Positions 6,446-6,649 of a DNA stretch of 6,649 nt are shown here, in pieces. The DNA lies in the NCBI GenBank assembly GCA_021823045.1, contig JAKAPB010000111.1, positions 1-6,649 of the forward strand, in the 5' to 3' direction. Both the position numbers and the translations under genes were made by a program. Numbering within the stretch: the first letter of the stretch is position 1; the number at the start of each line of letters is the position of its first letter. The notes beneath the pieces were generated by a model. It saw only the letters and a program-made list of their open reading frames with translations. It had not been told where the DNA came from and made no database searches. The DNA is from Actinomycetes bacterium (lineage in GTDB: Bacteria > Actinomycetota > Acidimicrobiia > Acidimicrobiales > Acidimicrobiaceae).

Positions 6446-6554
6446 CGAACCAAGTACATCTCTAGTCTGAACTTAAACCCCCAAAATCGGCATTTCTCCA
6501 TACTGAGCAGCCATTATGTCTTATTCTGTTTTTGAAATGTAGCCAGTAATCTAC

Positions 6555-6583
6555 TTGACATTGTATTTGTGGTCTGCTAGTAT
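6555..6583 (+). promoter_or_regulatory. strong sigma70-type promoter
   Basis: A perfect -35 box TTGACA (6555-6560) is separated by exactly 17 bases from TAGTAT (6578-6583), which matches the -10 consensus at four of six positions including the key TA at the start and T at the end. Transcription should start near 6589-6590. It sits in an otherwise gene-free stretch (6446-6589) that follows the terminator-like hairpin, as expected for a new transcription unit. Confidence 0.65.
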
Positions 6584-6589
6584 GTGCGT

Positions 6590-6649
6590 GTGGATCCTAA
6601 GAACGCTTCAATGCATGTTTCCCATGTCGTGAGCAGACGTGAGATCGGA
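6590..6649 (+). CDS. 5' end of a probable leaderless gene, cut by the window
   Basis: A frame opening with GTG at 6590-6592 stays open to the last base and encodes 20 residues (MDPKNASMHV, then SHVVSRREIG). The GTG falls at the expected transcription start of the promoter at 6555-6583, so the mRNA would have no leader; leaderless GTG/ATG starts are common in actinobacteria. In-frame alternatives are ATG 6611 and GTG 6629, neither with a clear ribosome site. The product is not recognisable from 20 residues. Confidence 0.4.
   Translation, partial: MDPKNASMHVSHVVSRREIG

Noticed and set aside
1..6649. CRISPR array, tRNA/rRNA genes, insertion sequences
   Set aside because: I saw no regularly spaced direct repeats, no tRNA-like cloverleaf sequence, no transposase motifs and no terminal inverted repeats. 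The only repeats are the divergent protein repeats of the lipoprotein.

Overview
The window looks like a piece of a chromosome from a Gram-positive actinobacterium of middling GC content, with Acidimicrobiia-like bacteria as my best guess. This rests on the style of the secreted proteins, the C-x5-C repeat lipoprotein, GTG/TTG start candidates and a likely leaderless GTG start. The taxon is an inference, because no rRNA or marker gene is present. All supportable genes lie on the + strand, and the visible theme is cell-surface protein sorting and glycan assembly.

Layout. Bases 1-489 hold the 3' end of a secreted or surface protein that ends in a hydrophobic segment and an Arg-rich tail. At 507-683 there is a 58-residue microprotein that is little more than an LAFTG motif, a membrane helix and a basic tail. 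It is followed after one base by a multi-pass protein (685-1308) carrying the Cys/Arg/His triad of the exosortase/archaeosortase family. A family 2 membrane glycosyltransferase with complete D, DxD, TED and QxxRW motifs follows at 1334-2680. These four genes are tightly packed (gaps of 17, 1 and 25 bases) and probably form one operon.

A 199-base gap (2681-2879) holds a small hairpin and a candidate promoter. Next is a large polytopic GT-C (family 39-like) glycosyltransferase (about 2880-5279), which carries an extra C-terminal Ig-like domain. Fourteen bases later comes a probable lipoprotein (5294-6397) built from seven repeats, each with an exact C-x5-C pair, most simply read as a seven-bladed beta-propeller. 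A 10-bp perfect inverted repeat directly after its stop probably ends the transcript. A strong promoter (TTGACA, 17 bases, TAGTAT) then seems to drive a leaderless GTG-start gene that runs off the window.

How the genes may work together (inference): the exosortase would cleave or transfer C-terminally tagged surface proteins, with the first two genes as candidate substrates. The GT2 enzyme could make a lipid-linked sugar or polymer in the cytoplasm, and the GT-C enzyme could use lipid-linked sugars outside the membrane. This parallels known exosortase loci, which tend to sit beside exopolysaccharide or glycosylation genes. The lipoprotein would be displayed on the same surface.
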